Shown in pieces: positions 17,536 to 26,450 of a stretch of 64,000 nt of DNA; the first letter of the stretch is position 1; each line of letters begins with the position of its first letter. The stretch covers positions 124,001 to 188,000 of the forward strand of contig NZ_KB913017.1 in NCBI RefSeq assembly GCF_000383975.1, given 5' to 3'. Source of the stretch: Natronorubrum tibetense GA33 (GTDB taxonomy: Archaea > Halobacteriota > Halobacteria > Halobacteriales > Natrialbaceae). Both the position numbers and the translations under genes were made by a program. The notes beneath the pieces were generated by a model. It had not been told where the DNA came from and ran no database searches. It saw nothing but the letters and a program-made list of their open reading frames with translations.

Positions 17536-18368
17536 TGGCGGCCTCGACCGCGGACGGACTCCGGGTCGCGCTCGCCCAGATCGAGGTCGAACCCACCGAG
17601 GTCGACGCGAACGTCGAGCGAGCCCTCGAGGCGGTCTCGAGCGCCGCCTCCCGCGGCGCGGATTTGGTCGCGCTCCCGGAACTGTTCAACGTGGGGTACT
17701 TCGCGTTCGACAGCTACGAGCGCCTCGCCGAGCCGTTCGAGGGGGAGACGTTCACGCGACTCCAAGAAGCCGCGGCCGAGCACGATATTTCTGTCCTCGC
17801 GGGGAGTATCGTCGAGGATCTGGCGGCCACCGAGGCCGTCGCAACGCCCGCCGAAGCGGGACTCGCGAACACGGCCGCGCTGTTCGACTCCAACGGCGAC
17901 CGTCAACTCGTCTACCGGAAACACCACCTCTTTGGCTACCAGTCCGCCGAGTCGGAACTGCTCGTCCCCGGCGAGCGCATCGAAACCGCCGAAATCGGCG
18001 GCGTCACCGTCGGCGCGACCACCTGTTACGATCTGCGATTTCCGGAGCTCTACCGACGGCTGATCGACGCCGGCGCGGAACTGGTGCTCGTGCCGAGCGC
18101 GTGGCCCTATCCGCGGATCGAACACTGGGAGACGCTGTCGCGTGCCCGCGCGATCGAAAATCAGTGTTTCGTCGCGACGATCAACGGCTCCGGCGAGTTC
18201 GACGACGCCGACGCGACCTTACTCGGCCGCTCGACGGTCTACGATCCCTGGGGAACGACGCTGGCCTCAAGCGGTGACGAGCCGGCGCTGGTCGTGTCCG
18301 ATATCGATCTCGGCTCGCTCGAGCGCGTGCGCGAGGATTTCCCGGCGCTCCGGGATCGGCGACTGTAG
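17532..18368 (+). CDS. Carbon-nitrogen hydrolase (nitrilase superfamily amidase)
   Basis: A 278-residue nitrilase-superfamily enzyme. The Glu-Lys-Cys triad is complete: Glu50 in ALPELFNVGY, Lys130 in VYRKHHLFG and Cys165 in TTCYDLRFPE. The downstream SAWPYPRIEHWETLSRARAIENQ block agrees with omega-amidase-like members, which hydrolyse 2-oxosuccinamate-type amides, but the substrate is not proved. GTG 17532 overlaps the previous stop (an ATG follows at 17535). An insertion of about 15 residues around 98-112 (EDLAATEAVATPAEAG) is longer than in bacterial relatives. Confidence 0.9.
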   Translation: MMAASTADGLRVALAQIEVEPTEVDANVERALEAVSSAASRGADLVALPELFNVGYFAFDSYERLAEPFEGETFTRLQEAAAEHDISVLAGSIVEDLAATEAVATPAEAGLANTAALFDSNGDRQLVYRKHHLFGYQSAESELLVPGERIETAEIGGVTVGATTCYDLRFPELYRRLIDAGAELVLVPSAWPYPRIEHWETLSRARAIENQCFVATINGSGEFDDADATLLGRSTVYDPWGTTLASSGDEPALVVSDIDLGSLERVREDFPALRDRRL

Positions 18369-18717
18369 TCTCGAGATGCGCAATCGACGATCGCGACCGA
18401 CCGAGCGCGGGCGAAACCGTCAGGCGACGAGACGATCCCGCGACCGCTGACTTTTTATCCCGTGGCGGCAATCGTTCAAGTGCCGGTTGACAGGCGCTTT
18501 TCACGTCACGACCGGCACTGCGCGTCGCTCCGGCCCGTCGCTCGCTCGTCTCCCGGGAACGAGCGACTCACTCCGCCCCACGTCTCGCCCACTCCCTCGT
18601 CCACATCCCTTTCGGACGAACTAACTCGAATTCGAGTACATAGCCGTTGCCCTATCCATCCAGTGGCGACCCGTTGCGAAAAAGTAACGTAGCCGGTTCG
18701 CGTCTGTTTTGCCAGGA
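18369..18717 (+). other. Intergenic leader before the biotin carboxylase gene
   Basis: About 350 bases without a convincing gene. It holds an 8-base inverted repeat GTCGCTCG/CGAGCGAC (about 18538-18568), possibly a terminator for the nitrilase gene, and a GAAAAAGTAAC element near 18677 that may be the TATA region for the next gene. Confidence 0.4.
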
Positions 18718-20550
18718 ATGTTCAGGAAGGTTCTCGTCGCGAACCGAGGGGAGATCGCTGTTCGAGTGATGCGAGCGTGCGAGGAGTTGAATATCGGCAC
18801 GGTTGCCGTCTACTCCGACGCCGACTCGGACGGCGGACACGTCCGCTACGCCGACGAAGCGTACAACGTCGGCCCGGCCCGGGCGGCGGACTCGTATCTC
18901 GATCACGAGGCCGTCATCGACGCCGCACGTCGCGCGGACGCCGACGCGATTCACCCCGGCTACGGCTTCCTCGCAGAGAACGCCGAGTTCGCGAGCAAAG
19001 TCGAAGCCGCAGAGGGGATCACCTGGATCGGTCCACAGAGCGACGCGATGGAGTCGTTGGGCGAGAAGACCAAGGCGCGGACGATAATGAACGAGGCCGA
19101 CGTGCCGATCGTTCCCGGCACGACCGACCCCGTCACCGATCCCGAGGAGGTCAAAACGTTCGGCGAGGAACACGGCTACCCGATCGCTATCAAGGCCGAA
19201 GGCGGCGGTGGCGGCCGCGGGATGAAGGTCGTCTGGGACGAAAGCGAAGTCGAGGACCAACTCGAGAGCGCCCAGCGCGAGGGCGAGGCCTACTTCGACA
19301 ACGACTCGGTCTATCTCGAGCGATACCTCGAACAGCCACGTCACATCGAAGTCCAGATCGTCGCCGACCACCACGGCAACGTCCGCCACCTCGGGGAGCG
19401 CGACTGTTCGCTCCAGCGGCGTCACCAAAAGGTCATCGAGGAGGGGCCGTCGGCGGCCCTCTCGGACGAACTGCGCGAGAAGATCGGCGAGGCCGCCCGT
19501 CGGGGCGTCTCCGCCGCGGAGTACACCAACGCCGGTACCGTCGAGTTCCTCGTCGAGGAGGAAGAGCGCGAGCCGGGCGAACTGCTCGGACCCGACGCCA
19601 ACTTCTACTTCCTCGAGGTCAACACCCGAATTCAGGTCGAACACACCGTCACCGAGGAGATCACGGGCATCGATATCGTCAAGCGCCAGATTCGAGTCGC
19701 CGCCGGCGAGGAGATCGACTTCGAGCAGGACGAAGTCGACATCGACGGCCACGCGATGGAGTTCCGAATCAACGCCGAGAACGCGGCCAACGACTTTGCG
19801 CCGGCGACCGGCGGCACGTTAGAGACGTACGACCCACCGGGCGGCGTCGGCGTCCGCATGGATGATGCCCTGCGACAGGGCGACGACCTCGTCACCGACT
19901 ACGACTCGATGATCGCGAAACTCGTCGTCTGGGGCGAGGACCGCGACGAGTGTATCGAGCGCTCGCTGCGCGCCCTGCGGGAGTACGAGATCGAAGGGAT
20001 CCCGACGATCATTCCGTTCCACCGTCTGATGCTGACCGACGAGGAGTTCGTCGCGAGCACGCACACGACGAAGTATCTCGACGAGGAGATCGACGAGAGC
20101 CGCATCGAGGAGGCCCAGGTACAGTGGGGCGGCGACATCGGCGACGGCGGAAGCGGTGACGACGAGGAGACCGTCGAACGCGAGTTCACCGTCGAGGTCA
20201 ACGGCAAGCGCTTCGAGGTCGAACTCGAGGAACACGGCGCGCCCGCCATCCCGGCCGGCGACGTCGACGTCGGCGGCGGTGCCCAACCGCCACAGCCCGC
20301 GGGCGGGGACAGCGGCGGAGCAGACCTCGAGGGCAGCGGCGAGACGGTCGACGCAGAGATGCAGGGGACGATCCTCGACGTGAACGTCGAGGAAGGCGAC
20401 GAGGTTGCCGCCGGCGACGTGCTCGTCGTCCTTGAGGCGATGAAGATGGAGAACGACATCGTTGCCTCCAAGGGCGGCACCGTCACCGAGATCGCCGTCG
20501 AGGAAGACCAGAGCGTGGATATGGGCGACGTGCTGGTCGTCCTCGAGTAG
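18718..20550 (+). CDS. pccA: Acyl-CoA carboxylase biotin carboxylase/BCCP subunit (PccA-type)
   Basis: A 610-residue fusion of biotin carboxylase and biotin carboxyl carrier domains. Residues 1-450: [21 protein letters not shown], the ATP-grasp loop [48 protein letters not shown] and [13 protein letters not shown] low-complexity acidic linker with [12 protein letters not shown] follows, and the last 75 residues are the BCCP domain with the biotinyl lysine in EAMKMEND. It carboxylates its own biotin with ATP and bicarbonate and feeds the carboxyltransferase at 14475. The four intervening small genes are unusual for a tight operon. ATG 18718 fits the family start better than TTG 18709. Confidence 0.95.
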   Translation: MFRKVLVANRGEIAVRVMRACEELNIGTVAVYSDADSDGGHVRYADEAYNVGPARAADSYLDHEAVIDAARRADADAIHPGYGFLAENAEFASKVEAAEGITWIGPQSDAMESLGEKTKARTIMNEADVPIVPGTTDPVTDPEEVKTFGEEHGYPIAIKAEGGGGGRGMKVVWDESEVEDQLESAQREGEAYFDNDSVYLERYLEQPRHIEVQIVADHHGNVRHLGERDCSLQRRHQKVIEEGPSAALSDELREKIGEAARRGVSAAEYTNAGTVEFLVEEEEREPGELLGPDANFYFLEVNTRIQVEHTVTEEITGIDIVKRQIRVAAGEEIDFEQDEVDIDGHAMEFRINAENAANDFAPATGGTLETYDPPGGVGVRMDDALRQGDDLVTDYDSMIAKLVVWGEDRDECIERSLRALREYEIEGIPTIIPFHRLMLTDEEFVASTHTTKYLDEEIDESRIEEAQVQWGGDIGDGGSGDDEETVEREFTVEVNGKRFEVELEEHGAPAIPAGDVDVGGGAQPPQPAGGDSGGADLEGSGETVDAEMQGTILDVNVEEGDEVAAGDVLVVLEAMKMENDIVASKGGTVTEIAVEEDQSVDMGDVLVVLE

Positions 20551-21381
20551 GGCGATATCGGTCTCGAGTAGCGCGTCTATTTCTCACGAGTTGCGTCGTC
20601 TCGATCGATTCGGCGCGTTCGGCCGGCCGATGAGTCGTTCTCGGAATAGAGTGGAATTGGTTTCGGGTTCCGTCAGTGAATATGTGCGGGCCAGCTGTGA
20701 AGAGGGGAGGCTCGAAACGGCCGTTGCACGCGGCCTCGAGCGATCTCCGTTCGACGCCGCTGCGACGACACCGTCTCGCCCGGTCGTCTTCGGACGATCG
20801 GTGCGCAGGTGACACACCGGACGATCGGTTCGGGTGGATCCGGAGCGACACCGGATTCGGGGTGGTGCCCGACTCCGGCGTCTGACTGGTCAGTCATTGG
20901 TGTTCCGGCCACCCGCCGACCCGTCCTCGGTCACGGTTGCGACGGCTGGTATCGTTCGCGGACGCCGAGTGTTCTACTACGAGAACGTCTCGAACGCTAC
21001 GCGCCGCGTTCCGTTCGCTCTTCCCTCGCGTGGCCGTGAATCGAGCTTCGCCGTACGCTCACGGCTTTGCCGTTCGCGTCTTCGAGACTCTCCCGAGAGT
21101 CGGGATTCGCTCTGCTCACCTCGATCCAGCACGTGCCGTTGCACGTGGTTCTGTCCGCGGCGTTTCTCCGGTCAATCGCCGCATATCAGGGCTGGCGGTC
21201 GCTCGGCCGTATCGAGGGTACCGAGGCGCATCGTCGGCTATCGACGACGATCGGTTGAATAGCTCTCCGTCGTTCTCGTCGGTCGGGAACACTGCCGAAC
21301 GGGTTCGGTAGGCGGGTGGGAAGTTCCCACGCGATGGGAGTTTCAGTGAAGGCTCTTCGGCCGGGTTCCCTACGTGTCCGC
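20551..21381. other. 830-base gap without a supported gene
   Basis: Several frames are open on both strands, but their products are Arg/Ser-rich, lack acidic bias and resemble nothing known. A short perfect inverted repeat GACTCTC-CC-GAGAGTC lies at about 21088-21103. This may be degenerate sequence or an unrecognised RNA; I see no positive evidence for either. Confidence 0.45.
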
Positions 21382-21738
21382 ATGGTCGAGAAGGCACGAC
21401 GAGAGCGCGTAGCTACCGATGATCGGGGAAATCCGACACAGCAGTGGGACGTGTTCTGCCGGGACGAGCCCGACGAGCCGCTGCGTCACGTCGGCAGTGT
21501 GGCCGCCGCAAGCGGGACGGAAGCCCACGAACACGCCTCGAGGCTGTTCGGCTGGTCCGCCGTCGACGTCTGGCTCTGTCCGGCCGACGACGTGGAGCGC
21601 TACTCGACGCGGGGGCTCGAGTCGGACGCGGACGAACCGCACGACCGAGACGACCCCGACGAGCGCGACGAACCGCGCGTTTACGAGGAGACCGAAGGCG
21701 AAGCGCGCGATGAGGAGAAACGGGTGACCGACGCGTGA
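21382..21738 (+). CDS. Htur_1727-family radical SAM-partnered protein
   Basis: A 118-residue protein with a conserved first half: MVEKARRERVATDDRGNP, QQWDVFCRDEPDEPLRHVGSV, EAHEHASRLFGWSAVDVWLCPAD. A very acidic variable tail of about 40 residues follows. This matches the Htur_1727 family, defined as partners of a radical SAM gene in haloarchaea and listed as candidate RiPP-related proteins. The stop overlaps the start of the radical SAM gene, so they are coupled. Only the Cys in VFCRDE and WLCPAD could be modified; whether this protein is substrate or carrier is not known. ATG 21382 begins exactly at the conserved region. Confidence 0.85.
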   Translation: MVEKARRERVATDDRGNPTQQWDVFCRDEPDEPLRHVGSVAAASGTEAHEHASRLFGWSAVDVWLCPADDVERYSTRGLESDADEPHDRDDPDERDEPRVYEETEGEARDEEKRVTDA

Positions 21739-22946
21739 TCTCGATCAGCAAACTCCTCTGTGACCTCGACGCCGAAGGGGACGGCCTGCGCTACGACGCT
21801 GCGGCCGACTCCTCGAAGCCCCAGATCACCGAGGACAAACAGCGCAGGCCGGTCGTCGTCTGGAACGCAACCCGGCGGTGTAACCTCTACTGCTCGCACT
21901 GTTACGCCGGCGCGGATCTCGAGGCCGCGCCGGGCGAGTTCTCGACGGGCGAGGCGAAGACGTTCCTCGCACAACTCGCCGACTACGGGGCCCCCGTCGT
22001 GCTCTTTTCGGGGGGCGAACCGCTCGTTCGCGAGGATCTGGTCGAACTCGTCGATCACGCCGCGGATCTCGGTCTCCGGCCGGTGCTCTCCTCGAACGGC
22101 ACGCTGCTCACGCGCGAGAAAGCCGCGGCGCTGCGGGACGCTGGACTCCAGTACGCCGGCATCTCGGTCGACGGACTTCCCGAACGAAACGACCGATTCC
22201 GAGGGCAAGACGGCGCGTTCGAGGCCGCCGTCCGCGGCATCGAGAACTGTCTCGAAGTCGGGCTCAAGACCGGGCTACGGTACACGATCACCGAGGCCAA
22301 CGCGCCCGATCTCGAGGGCGTCGTCGACTTGCTCGCCGAGAAGGGGCTCGACCGGTTCTGTTTCTACCACCTCGATTACGGCGGCCGCGGGGCCGATATC
22401 GTCGATATCGATCTCTCTCCCGAAAAGAAACGCGAGGCCGTCGAGCGAGTCGCGGACCTCACGCTCGACTACCACGACCGCGGCGAGGAGATCGAGACCC
22501 TGTTGGTGGGCAACTACGCCGACGCCGCCTTCCTCGTCGAGTACGCCCGCGAGGAGTTCGGCGAGGCGAAAGCGCAGGCCGTCTACGACCACCTCGAGCG
22601 AAACGGCGGCGACCCGACGGGCGAGCGAATCGCCGACGTCGACTACGCGGGCAACGTCCACCTAACCCAGTTCTGGCAGGGCTACAGCCTCGGCAACGTC
22701 CGGGATCGGCCGTTCGGCGAGATCTGGGAGGACGAGTCGAACCCGCTCTTACACGCGCTTCGCAATCGCGAGGAGCACCTCACTGGGACGTGTGCGGACT
22801 GTCAGTACCAGTCGATCTGTCGCGGCGGCTCCCGACTGCGTGCGCTGGCAACTACCGGCGATCTGTTCGCCCCCGATCCGCAGTGTTACCTCCACGAGGG
22901 CGAACGGCGCGGCGATAACCACGTTTCCGGCGGCGTCGCGGACTGA
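21735..22946 (+). CDS. Radical SAM/SPASM protein
   Basis: A 403-residue radical SAM enzyme. The cluster motif is CNLYCSHC (Cys49, 53, 56) after VVVWNATRR; FSGGEPLVRED is the SAM-binding GGE motif. A SPASM-like region near residues 353-385 (GTCADCQYQSICRGGSR plus later DPQCYL) offers four cysteines for an auxiliary cluster. Relatives include AhbD-like heme enzymes and peptide-modifying enzymes; coupling to the Htur_1727 partner points to peptide or protein modification. GTG 21735 overlaps the partner's stop by four bases. A protein ending in Cys-Cys is encoded convergently just downstream. Confidence 0.92.
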   Translation: MISISKLLCDLDAEGDGLRYDAAADSSKPQITEDKQRRPVVVWNATRRCNLYCSHCYAGADLEAAPGEFSTGEAKTFLAQLADYGAPVVLFSGGEPLVREDLVELVDHAADLGLRPVLSSNGTLLTREKAAALRDAGLQYAGISVDGLPERNDRFRGQDGAFEAAVRGIENCLEVGLKTGLRYTITEANAPDLEGVVDLLAEKGLDRFCFYHLDYGGRGADIVDIDLSPEKKREAVERVADLTLDYHDRGEEIETLLVGNYADAAFLVEYAREEFGEAKAQAVYDHLERNGGDPTGERIADVDYAGNVHLTQFWQGYSLGNVRDRPFGEIWEDESNPLLHALRNREEHLTGTCADCQYQSICRGGSRLRALATTGDLFAPDPQCYLHEGERRGDNHVSGGVAD

Positions 22947-23011
22947 AATCGGGGCACGAGCGGGGCCGCGTCGGATCCAAACCGTTGCTCCGAACCCGTT
23001 CGGAGACCGGC

Positions 23012-23419
23012 TCAGCAACAGAACATGAACGGGTAGATGAGGGCCACGCGGTCGCCCTCCTCGAGTTCGGTCTCGAGCCCCTCGAAATGTTCGTTGAACC
23101 GGCCGTTGATGCAGACGCGAGCGAACGCTCGGGTTTGCTCGCCTTCGGGGTTCTTGCGCCAGGTGCCGGGCAGTTCCTCGGGCGCACGCGCCCAGCCGTG
23201 GGCGGTCGCCTCCGCTTCGGTTTCCGCGATAAGCATCTCCTCGACGTCGTACTCGGCGAAAAAGGCCTCGAGGAAATCTCGAAGCCGGTCGCCCGCGAAG
23301 GTGTACTCGAGTTCGTGGGTACCCACGGCGTCGCGAACGTGGCCGGTGCAGCGGACGGTGACGGTCGTTTGCCCTCGCTCCTGTTCTCGCGCGTCTTGGT
23401 GAACCTGCTCGGCGATCAT
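23012..23419 (-). CDS. MoaD/ThiS-like beta-grasp protein ending in Cys-Cys
   Basis: A 135-residue protein of the MoaD/ThiS ubiquitin-like fold: TTVTVRCTGHVRDAVGTHELEYTF, DRLRDFLEAFFAEYDVEEMLIAE, then RAFARVCINGRFNEHFEGLETELEEGDRVALIYPF. MoaD, ThiS and SAMP proteins end in Gly-Gly, which is adenylated and thiolated; here the chain ends MFCC. It therefore cannot be a standard sulfur carrier or protein tag. It faces the radical SAM gene tail to tail, 65 bases apart. ATG 23419 is chosen; the frame continues upstream to 23539 but overlaps another degenerate gene and is not family-like. Confidence 0.75.
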   Translation of the reverse strand: MIAEQVHQDAREQERGQTTVTVRCTGHVRDAVGTHELEYTFAGDRLRDFLEAFFAEYDVEEMLIAETEAEATAHGWARAPEELPGTWRKNPEGEQTRAFARVCINGRFNEHFEGLETELEEGDRVALIYPFMFCC

Positions 23420-23523
23420 ATCCGTCCGTACGGCCGCGAGCCGCAACCGTCCGTCCCCGAATATGTTCGGACGAAACTGGGCGGCGGTGGATTCCCGATT
23501 GTCGGATGTCAACTGCTTTGGGG

Positions 23524-23869
23524 TCAAGCACCGTGGCATCCGCCTTGCTGATCTGTGAACTCCGCCCGCAGGACGGAGCGGTCGTCGGCGTCGACGGCGT
23601 AGCGAAATCGGCCGCTTGGGTGCCGCCGATCGAGGTTGAGGGGCGCGAGGTTGTAGCCGAACGTTGCATCGTAGACGCCGCGTTCTTCGAACAGGGCTCG
23701 AGTGAGGCGGTGAAAGGCGGTGCGATCGTCACCCGTGAGTACGGCGTGTCCCTCGAGGACGGATGGATTCCGGAATGTGCTCGGGAGCGAACGCGTCCCA
23801 GTTGCCGAACCCGTCGGTGTCACGGTTCATTCCGGCCGTCGAAGATGGATCTGTGGCGAATGGGTTCAT
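23524..23869 (-). pseudogene. Frameshifted, 3'-shortened conserved haloarchaeal protein
   Basis: Reading from ATG 23869 gives MNPFATDPSSTAG..., then WDAFAPEHIPES. After GAATCC (about 23770) the convincing protein continues in the next frame as SVLEGHAVLTGDDRTAFHRLTRALFEERGVYDATFGYNLAPLNLD and ends AEFTDQQGGCHGA. The two halves join if one base (the A of TCCATCCG) is removed. I recall similar haloarchaeal proteins continuing past the final AEFT, so the 3' end also seems lost. Function unknown. A shorter intact frame from GTG 23823 exists, but its first residues are out of character. Confidence 0.6.
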
Positions 23870-24096
23870 CACGACTAATCATGGAGTCGGAGCGTTCCAG
23901 TAGTTCGACCCGAACATATTCGCGAAACTGCTATCGCAATGACTCCCTGTATGATGAATATACCTCTCTCGATAGTTTAGGATATTAGTTATATACTTAT
24001 TCCAAACCTTATTAAACTAGTAATATATGCATTAGTGTACAGTACTGTCCTTTACCCACCACTGCTGTCTAACAAGGAGACGTTGGGGCCAGAGGA

Positions 24097-24103
24097 TTTA
24101 TAA
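24097..24103 (+). promoter_or_regulatory. TATA box of the HalOD1 gene
   Basis: TTTATAA about 27 bases before ATG 24128, giving a leaderless transcript and confirming that start. Confidence 0.6.
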
Positions 24104-24127
24104 CCAGCGACCGTAAGAGTCTCGCCA

Positions 24128-24418
24128 ATGCTACTCTCAGTCGACCGATCGGATACTGCTGCAGTCCACTCAGTCAGTTTTGATGTAATTGCCGCAATAG
24201 CCGACCGTGAGGGTGTCGACCCGATGGATATCGAACCGCCGGAGTACGAAGCGCTGTACGATGCGATCAACCCGGAAGCCCTCGATGCACTTTTTGCACC
24301 GCGGGAGGACGGGAGCCCTCGAGCCTCCGGTCGCGTCGAATTCCCGTTCTGTGGCTATCTGGTCGTCGTCTCGAGTGATGGTGACGTGGACGTCGAAGAA
24401 CTGGACAACGGCCGATAA
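24128..24418 (+). CDS. HalOD1 output-domain protein
   Basis: A 96-residue stand-alone HalOD1 domain: VHSVSFDVIAAIADREGVDPMDIEPPEYEALYDAINPEALDALF, then VEFPFCGYLVVVSSDGDVDVEE. HalOD1 is a haloarchaeal domain inferred to act as an output module of signalling proteins, often found alone as here. No partner is adjacent. The sequence upstream (23950-24060) is markedly AT-rich. Confidence 0.88.
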   Translation: MLLSVDRSDTAAVHSVSFDVIAAIADREGVDPMDIEPPEYEALYDAINPEALDALFAPREDGSPRASGRVEFPFCGYLVVVSSDGDVDVEELDNGR

Positions 24419-24463
24419 GGATCGGTATCGAGACGGTTCACCGTCGCCGCTGATCGACGCACC

Positions 24464-24895
24464 TCAGTCGCCGGCCCCGTCGATTCGAGTCCGCCACTCG
24501 CTCGGAATCGGTTCGGACTGCCCCGTCTCTCGATCGACGAGCACCTGGACCGTTCGCGCCGTCGCGGCCGGTTCGCCGTCGGCTCGAATCTCGTACGCCA
24601 TCGTCAGACTCGAGGTTCCCAGTTTCGACACGCCTACGGCGACGGTGACCTCGGCATCGCTCTCGATCGGCCGAACGTAGTCGATTGTAAGGCTCGCGAT
24701 CACGGTTCCGATGTCGGTCAGGGAGACGCCGATGATCTCCTCGAAGTACGCCTCTCGGGCCTCCTCGAGGAACGTCGCGTAGATCGCGTTGTTAACGTGG
24801 CCCATGAAATCGAGATCGCGGAGGCGAACGTCGATACCGATCTCGCACTCGTAGCCGATGTCTTGATCGTCTTTCTCGTCGAACGCTTCGTTCAT
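24464..24895 (-). CDS. Acyl-CoA thioesterase (4HBT hot-dog fold)
   Basis: A 143-residue hot-dog thioesterase. The N-terminal VRLRDLDFMGHVNNAIYATFLEEAREAYF is the 4-hydroxybenzoyl-CoA thioesterase motif with the catalytic Asp, followed by IDYVRPIESDAEVTVAVGVSKLGTSSLTMAYEI. It should hydrolyse an acyl-CoA. ATG 24895 is preferred over an in-frame TTG at 24907, because an ACGTATAG box lies about 30 bases upstream (near 24925). It stands apart from other lipid genes. Confidence 0.9.
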   Translation of the reverse strand: MNEAFDEKDDQDIGYECEIGIDVRLRDLDFMGHVNNAIYATFLEEAREAYFEEIIGVSLTDIGTVIASLTIDYVRPIESDAEVTVAVGVSKLGTSSLTMAYEIRADGEPAATARTVQVLVDRETGQSEPIPSEWRTRIDGAGD

Positions 24896-24984
24896 CGGTT
24901 CCTTCAACCGAGTGCAGCGTCCTATACGTACTTGGTACGATCCAGACGGTCACGACGATTCCCGGAGGCTACAACGACACCTGC

Positions 24985-25737
24985 TCACTCGCCTGCACAG
25001 GCCGCTTCGAAGACGGTCTCGTGAAGCCGATCCGTGACGATCTCCATCAGCGGTTCCATGTTCTTCGTGTCCGCACGGTTGTACTCGACGAGCGTCTCGA
25101 GTGCCGCCTCGTCGCCGCGTTCGTACTCGTGCCAGAGCCGAACGGCGTCGCGCCCGGAGAGATCCGGCATGTCTCGATCGATTCCGAGATCCTTCTCGAT
25201 GGCCTTCAGTCCGCCGTCGAGCCCGATCTTCTTGCAGGGGTACATGAGATCGACGTGTGGCGTCATCACATCGATGTCGTAGCAGGTCTCGAGGAACGGC
25301 ACGTCGAAGCGCTGGCCGTTGAACGTCACGAGCAGCGAGGACGTTTCGAGTTCGTCCTCGAGCCGTTGCCCCGTCAGGTCCCGCCCCTGGACGAAGGTCT
25401 TCGTCTCGCCGCCGCGGTGGACGCTGACGGTCGTGACGTCGTTACGGCTCGCGTCGAGACCGGTCGTCTCGATGTCCAGAAAGCAGGTGTTCTCGCGGAC
25501 GTTCTCGTAGCACCGCCAGCGACTGGCCGCCGGCAGCGCTTCCGTGAAGACGGAGACGTCGCCGCGCTCGAGGTGGGTTCGGCCCTCCTCGATGAACGAC
25601 TCGATCCGGTCGGCGACCGTGTCGCCGACGACGCTGCCGTCGAACTCGTCCCAGTGGGTGATCCCCTGTTGCCACAGCTTGCGTTCGGTGGTTTCCCCGA
25701 CGCCGCGGACGGGAATGAAACTGTTCTCGATTCGCAC
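24985..25737 (-). CDS. RNase H-like exonuclease (YprB-like)
   Basis: A 250-residue protein with a short helix-hairpin-helix-like start (IPVRGVGETTERKLWQQGI) and a DEDD-type RNase H-fold nuclease. Acidic motifs: FLDIETTGLD near residue 90, VTFNGQRFDVPFLE near 140 and LVEYNRADTKNMEPL near 225. It resembles the YprB/MrfB 3'-5' exonuclease domain and is a smaller relative of the protein at 57448-59058. No helicase gene is adjacent. The start is GTG 25737, with a CTTTTAGTT box about 27 bases upstream (25760-25768). Confidence 0.88.
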   Translation of the reverse strand: MRIENSFIPVRGVGETTERKLWQQGITHWDEFDGSVVGDTVADRIESFIEEGRTHLERGDVSVFTEALPAASRWRCYENVRENTCFLDIETTGLDASRNDVTTVSVHRGGETKTFVQGRDLTGQRLEDELETSSLLVTFNGQRFDVPFLETCYDIDVMTPHVDLMYPCKKIGLDGGLKAIEKDLGIDRDMPDLSGRDAVRLWHEYERGDEAALETLVEYNRADTKNMEPLMEIVTDRLHETVFEAACAGE

Positions 25738-25930
25738 ACCAGTGTCAGGGGGCCGAGCGAACTAAAAGCGATTGGATCGCTCCGAGGGACCGTCGACCGC
25801 GGGCCGGACTCGAGTCTGTCGTCCGATATCGAACGTACATGCTGTGGATGGATTGTATACTGGCTCCACTGACATTTTCTCGGGAAAGTTGACTGGAAAC
25901 TAATCGCGGATTGACTACAGCTGATTTCGA

Positions 25931-26220
25931 TCAGTTACCGTCGGAGTCTGGAATCTCGATGACGATTCGGTTCCGTCCGATACGCACGTCGCCGTCGGGT
26001 GTCGACTCGCGGTCCGCAAAGCTCCGCACCTGGTACTGGAGCAACCGTTTCGTCGAGCCGCTGATGTCGACCGTTTCCGTGTCGAACTCGAACAGTAACT
26101 TGTCCCCTACGCTTCGGAGTGCGAGGGCGATGTCCCAGAGCACGACGACGCCGAAAAAGATGAGCGCAAGGAAGACAGTTACTGCAGCCCTACGAGAAGC
26201 TGAATGTCAAGATCGACCAT
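25931..26220 (-). pseudogene. Frameshifted small membrane-anchored protein
   Basis: From ATG 26220 the frame reads MVDLDIQLLVGL then stops. Shifting by one base at GGGCTGCAG (about 26190) continues as AVTVFLALIFFGVVVLWDIALAL, a clear membrane helix, and then RSVGDKLLFEFDTETVDISG... to SFADRESTPDGDVRIGRN and IVIEIPDSDGN. The restored protein of about 96 residues is coherent: one N-terminal helix and a soluble beta-rich part. The 3' frame lacks any ATG; only an internal GTG at 26143 inside the helix could start it. Function unknown. Confidence 0.6.
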
Positions 26221-26450
26221 ATATGGCACTCTGTAATTTGATAGGTCGTTCGATATATAGACCCTCTGCCGTAACACCAATAACACTGGACTGAGACCGT
26301 TTAGAACGGTCATTACAGGCGATTTCGTTCGGTGAGGATTCGACTTTCGATCCGACGTTTCACACTCGAGCGCCGACTGTCTCGTACGACTAGTATTCGG
26401 GCCGGAGTTAACAGCAAGGATTTATTTTCCCCTAATTCACACAATAATAT

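Noticed and set aside
20673..20912. Cys-containing minus-strand frame in the 20.6-21.4 kb gap
   Set aside because: Basic, proline/arginine-rich composition and no acidic bias; no homologue comes to mind.
23420..23539. N-terminal extension of the MoaD-like protein
   Set aside because: The extra 40 residues overlap the degenerate gene and do not fit the MoaD fold; ATG 23419 is enough.
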